From Rhodocyclaceae bacterium UBA2271 (GTDB taxonomy: Bacteria > Pseudomonadota > Gammaproteobacteria > Burkholderiales > Rhodocyclaceae), in the NCBI GenBank assembly GCA_002347405.1, contig DDXB01000041.1:82900-121504 (forward strand): 38,605 nucleotides of DNA. Direction: 5' to 3'. The notes beneath the pieces were generated by a model. It saw only the letters and a program-made list of their open reading frames with translations. It made no database searches and had not been told where the DNA came from. The position numbers and the translations under genes were made by a program. This document shows, piece by piece, positions 36,301 through 38,605 of this stretch (positions within the stretch are counted from its first letter, which is position 1; every line of letters starts with the position of its first letter).

Positions 36301-36448
36301 AGATGACGGAGATATCGATTGCGGGCGGTGCCACCGTCGGATATTGCGCAACGGGAAGATTCTTGAATGCCAGTGCCCCACCGAGCAATATGACGAGCGC
36401 GATCACCCAGGCAAATACCGGGCGATCGATGAAAAACTTGGCGAACAT
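33323..36448 (-). CDS. RND efflux transporter, HAE1 (AcrB/MexB) family
   Basis: 1041-aa inner-membrane proton/drug antiporter, 12 TM with two large periplasmic loops. MFAKFFIDRPVFAWVIALVI start, VVDDAIVVVENVERLM (TM4 proton relay Asp pair DD), GGSTGAIYRQFSVT, LAAMFESWAIPFAVMLVVPLG, GLSAKNSILIIEFARKL (TM10 Lys). Middle gene of tetR-mfp-rnd-omp; 3 bp after the mfp gene. Confidence 0.97.
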   Translation of the reverse strand: MFAKFFIDRPVFAWVIALVILLGGALAFKNLPVAQYPTVAPPAIDISVIYPGAAARVVEETAVALIEQEMNGIENLLYMDSAAQIGTGTVTLTFKSGTDLNYASVEAQNRIKRIEARLPEEVRRLGVTVNKTARNYVMIVSLFSPDQSKNFIDLGSYAAASVLEPIRRVPGVGEALLFGTEYSMRLWLKPEKLHGYKLSPADVARAVRAQNVQVAVGELGQLPAAKGQDLNAVIVTRSRLSSPEEFGNIIVRTNPDGSTLRVKDVARVELGAQDYSISARLDGQPTAAIAVRLSPGANALDTVKAVNAKMAELAKYFPEGVSWSVPYDTSKFVEISINEVVKTLLEAVVLVFLVMYLFLGNLRATLIPTIVVPVALVGGMLGLYVFGYSINVLTLFAMVLAIGIVVDDAIVVVENVERLMTTEGLAPRAATRKAMDQIVNAIIAITLVLTAVFVPMAFFGGSTGAIYRQFSVTLILTILFSALMALTLTPALCATLLKHEPGKELLPSTGLFGWFNRMFSRTTKGYTNWVGRAVKKTGRYLVLYAVILVAAGWLFAKLPGSFLPEEDQGYFLNLVQLPPGATQARTLEVLAQIEAYYLKQPEVEHVIGVAGFSFFGRGQNAAIAFVRLKDWDARPGEQSSARALVRKANMTFFGIKQAMVFAINPPPIPELAAAGGFDFRLQDRGGQGREKLLEARNMVLGMASQDQRLVGVRPEGQEAAPQIFLDIDHVKAETLGVSIADLNDTLQSALGVAYINDFVRQGRILRVQMQAEADTRRSTEDILRLPVRNGKGGMVALSELATAHWVAGSPKLDRYNGLPSMKIAGTPAPGRSTGEALAAMEDIAQKLPTGFGFEWSATSLEERQSGTQAPFLYAVSLIVVFLVLAAMFESWAIPFAVMLVVPLGLFGAALAVELRGLPNDVYFKVGLIAIIGLSAKNSILIIEFARKLQDEGMGLFEATLEACRLRFRPILMTSIAFVAGVLPLAISTGAGAESRHAIGTGVIGGMIAATVLAVFLVPVFYVVVRRIFPGHARTHQENDHA

Positions 36449-36451
36449 GGA

Positions 36452-37609
36452 TCAGCCCTCTTTCTTCTTGTTCTCGCCGTCAGGCTGCGGCGCACCTGCG
36501 GGTTTCGCCGGATCAGACTGCCATGGCACTGTTTTGACAGTCGCACCGGGACGAACCTTCTGCAGGCCGTTGACGATCAACTGCTCGCCGCCCTTCAACC
36601 CTTCGGCAACAATGAAGTCGCTGCCCGCCATGCCACCGGTCTTGATGGGTTGTGGCGCAACCTTGCCTTCGGGCGTGACGATCATCACGGACTGCCCTTG
36701 CGGACTGCTTTGTACCGCGCGCTGCGGCACCAGGATGGCGCCTTCAGCGACAGCAGACGGGAAACGGAGGCGCACGAACATACCCGGCAACAGTTCTCGC
36801 TTCGGGTTGGCGAACTCGGCACGCATGCCGACTGCGCCAGTCGACGGATCAACCGCCAGATCCGAAAACAGGATCTTGCCCGGCAATGCATAGCTGCTAC
36901 CGTCTTCCAGCAGCAGTTCCACCTTGGCCGATTCACTACGTTTAAGCTTGCCTGAATTGACTGCAGCCTGGAGTCGCAACATTTCGCCACCCGGCTGGGT
37001 GAAATTGACGTAGATCGGATTGATCTGTTCGATCGTCGCCAGATGCGTCGCTTCACCGCGTCCCACCAGCGCCCCTTCGGTGACCAGCGCGCGACCAATA
37101 CGGCCCGAGATCGATGCCGGTACACGGGTATTTTCCACATCCAGTTCGGTGCGCGCCAAGGCGGCCTGCGTCTGTTTCAGACGTGCTTGTGCCGTGTCGT
37201 ATTCCTGCTGGCTGACTGCCTTGATTTCGAGCAAGGGACGGTAACGTTCGACGACCAGCCTGGCTGCCTCCACGTCGGCCCGGGCCGCATCCGCTGCCGC
37301 CTGGTAGGTGCGTGCATCAATCCGGAACAAGGTAGCCCCCTCCCTGACATCCGTTCCTTCTACAAACAATCGTTTTTCGACGATGCCTTCCACGCGCGCC
37401 CGTACTTGCGCAGTGCGCCAAGCCTCCAGCCGCCCCGGCAGGTCTTGCGTCAGCGTCGCCGTGCCGATTGCAACAGTCATGACTTCCACTTCCGGCGGCG
37501 GCATGCCTCCGCCCGGACCTCCAGCCTGCGGTTTGTCGCTACTCGGGCTGCAAGCTGCAAGCAGGGCCGATACCAGCAAGGAAAATGTAAAAATCCTGGT
37601 TGCATTCAT
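36452..37609 (-). CDS. RND periplasmic adaptor (AcrA/MexA family)
   Basis: 385 aa. Lipoprotein signal (LLVSALLAACS), then barrel-sandwich and alpha-hairpin (RARVEGIVEKRLFVEGTDVREGATLFRIDA; ALARTELDVENTRVPASISGRIGRALVTEG) and beta-barrel (FANPKRELLPGMFVRLRF). It links pump and channel. ATG 37609 has AAAGG upstream; the frame extends to 37780 inside tetR. 10 bp after tetR. Confidence 0.95.
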   Translation of the reverse strand: MNATRIFTFSLLVSALLAACSPSSDKPQAGGPGGGMPPPEVEVMTVAIGTATLTQDLPGRLEAWRTAQVRARVEGIVEKRLFVEGTDVREGATLFRIDARTYQAAADAARADVEAARLVVERYRPLLEIKAVSQQEYDTAQARLKQTQAALARTELDVENTRVPASISGRIGRALVTEGALVGRGEATHLATIEQINPIYVNFTQPGGEMLRLQAAVNSGKLKRSESAKVELLLEDGSSYALPGKILFSDLAVDPSTGAVGMRAEFANPKRELLPGMFVRLRFPSAVAEGAILVPQRAVQSSPQGQSVMIVTPEGKVAPQPIKTGGMAGSDFIVAEGLKGGEQLIVNGLQKVRPGATVKTVPWQSDPAKPAGAPQPDGENKKKEG

Positions 37610-37619
37610 GGTGTACCTT

Positions 37620-38228
37620 TCATTGTTCCGGGGCATACGCCCGGAGAAAACAATCAACAACCTGAGCGACTCTTTCCTGTTCCTGGTCGTCAGACAGCGT
37701 CGGTGCGCCGAACAGTCTGCGGGTCCGCTCAAAGCCTTCCAGCATTGAGAGCAGCATCTCGGCCGCGAACAGCGGCTCATCCTGACGCAGAGTTCCTTGG
37801 CTCATCGCACGTGCAAGGAAATCGGCAAGCCGCTGAACAGTCTGGGCGGGGCCCTTGTCAAAAAATGTTTGGCCGAGAACCGGGAAACGAGGCACTTCGG
37901 CGACAAGGGTGCGAAATATCGCAATGCCTTCATCACTCATCGCTCGCTGCCGCAGGAGCGTGGCAAAACGAACCAAGCGTTCGCGCACATTAACGCCATC
38001 ACCGTCCAGCGAAACAAGGATGCTGTTAACAATGGTGTTCACCACTTCGCTGAACAGATCTTCCTTGCAGGAAAAGTGGTTGTAAAGGGTTTGCCGGGCC
38101 AGACCGGCCCGCTTTGCGATGCGGTCAATGCTGGCCCGGTAACCTTCCGCCATGAATGATTCGGTCGCGGCGTGTATCAAGCGTTGGTGACTGTCGGCAG
38201 ATGAAATTTCGGCTGGTGGTCGGCTCAT
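37620..38228 (-). CDS. TetR-family repressor of the efflux operon
   Basis: 202 aa. N-terminal HTH (RLIHAATESFMAEGYRASIDRIAKRAGLARQTLYNHFSCKEDLFSEVV) and an AcrR/TetR_C-like ligand domain. It is first in the efflux operon and in the same direction, so it probably represses itself and the pump; an inducing compound is unknown. Palindromic candidate operator at 38266-38280. Confidence 0.93.
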   Translation of the reverse strand: MSRPPAEISSADSHQRLIHAATESFMAEGYRASIDRIAKRAGLARQTLYNHFSCKEDLFSEVVNTIVNSILVSLDGDGVNVRERLVRFATLLRQRAMSDEGIAIFRTLVAEVPRFPVLGQTFFDKGPAQTVQRLADFLARAMSQGTLRQDEPLFAAEMLLSMLEGFERTRRLFGAPTLSDDQEQERVAQVVDCFLRAYAPEQ

Positions 38229-38265
38229 GGGTTAGCTTTGCCTCGATTGGATTTGATTAGACTGG

Positions 38266-38280
38266 ACTGTATAGTACACT
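38266..38280 (-). promoter_or_regulatory. Candidate TetR operator
   Basis: ACTGTATAGTACACT holds TGTA-TAG-TACA, an 11-bp palindrome, 38 bp before the tetR ATG. It overlaps a TACTAT/TATACAG minus-strand -10-like element, where a bound repressor would block the promoter. Confidence 0.5.
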
Positions 38281-38372
38281 TTAGTTTGTGCGCCGTAAAA
38301 TCGACGCTGCTGTTGCCCATATAGAACGCGAATTATGCTGGCTGAAAAGTGGAAACAGGCAGGGCCGGAGCA

Positions 38373-38605
38373 TCAAATCTCCCTGAGCTGCAAGACGGCA
38401 GCGAGGTAGTCAGGGTTCCACGCGGCGGCTTTGCGTTTTCTGGGGAGGCTGGTGGATCGGGACTTATCGCTCCGAAACAGGTTCAATGACACGCGCCGCA
38501 GGAATGAGAAGTTCAGCGCCGCATTTCTCAGGCGGATGGGGCTGGCGTCTTCGCCAAAGGTGACATCCAGGCACCAATGTAGTCCGTTCTCGATCCCCCA
38601 GTGGG
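38373..38605 (-). mobile_element. ISAs1-family transposase, C-terminal part (cut by window edge)
   Basis: The minus strand has an open frame of 77 codons from the window edge to TGA 38373-38375: HWGIENGLHWCLDVTFGEDA, then RNAALNFSFLRRVSLNLF and a basic end. HWxIENxLHWxLDVxFxEDxxxxR is the ISAs1 (DDE_Tnp_1-like) C-terminal signature, including the catalytic E. The IS end lies somewhere between 38281 and 38372; I cannot fix the terminal repeat without the other end. Confidence 0.9.

Overview
The window is typical of a facultatively anaerobic, nitrate-respiring betaproteobacterium. Gene order and protein character suggest the Rhodocyclales/Sterolibacterium-like group, but that placement is inference. 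Two things point there: the lpxC - DUF721 - M23 peptidase - secA block, which is usual for Betaproteobacteria, and the dense set of oxygen- and nitrogen-oxide-responsive genes. Almost everything is coded on the minus strand.

Layout. 1-4.9 kb: hemN (oxygen-independent haem synthesis) diverges from fnr, and narXL (nitrate/nitrite two-component system) converges on fnr. 5-7.3 kb: two DNR-type Crp/Fnr paralogues flank a SirB2-like membrane protein. 7.2-9.3 kb: a three-gene minus-strand cluster codes a hemerythrin, a DUF2249 protein and a 12-TM NnrS/COX1-like protein, probably for NO or oxygen handling. 9.4-13.4 kb: an NMO-family flavoprotein, class I PHA synthase (phaC) and a universal stress protein. 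13.4-21.7 kb: a complete cbb3 oxidase locus, read on the minus strand as ccoI-ccoS, ccoNOQP, ccoG, ccoH. The 59-aa ccoQ gene lies at 16446-16625. 21.7-24.1 kb: a type II 3-hydroxyacyl-CoA dehydrogenase-like SDR, a class II aldolase and mtnA; the last two look like a DHAP-shunt pair for methylthioadenosine salvage. 24.3-30.3 kb: secA, M23 peptidase, DUF721/DciA, a small membrane protein, lpxC and a DUF2892 protein. 30.4-31.9 kb: another Crp/Fnr regulator coupled to xth. 31.9-38.2 kb: a tetR-mfp-rnd-omp efflux operon. 38.37 kb to the end: the 3' part of an ISAs1-family transposase, cut by the window edge.

Regulation ties much of this together. Five FNR/DNR-type boxes (TTGAY-N4-RTCAA) are visible upstream of hemN, the hemerythrin operon, phaC/uspA, ccoN, and a spot just after the ccoS stop where no protein gene follows. 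At four of the five, a -10-like hexamer begins exactly 22 nt past the box, which is the class II (-41.5) FNR promoter layout; at ccoN the spacing is 21. The orphan box has the best -10 (TATAGT). It is followed about 65 nt into the predicted RNA by a perfect G/C-rich hairpin with eight U residues. This predicts an unannotated FNR-activated small RNA of about 94 nt (18964 to 18871, minus strand), in the role of FnrS in E. coli or AniS in Neisseria, sitting between ccoS and ccoN.

The second unusual signal is a family of short dispersed repeats, some inside reading frames. A 26-bp stretch is identical in sirB2 and the class II aldolase gene and is read there in two different frames; a 24-bp version with one mismatch lies in ccoI. 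A longer intergenic repeat occurs at about 10.82-10.99 kb and 24.14-24.23 kb, and its second copy abuts the mtnA start codon.
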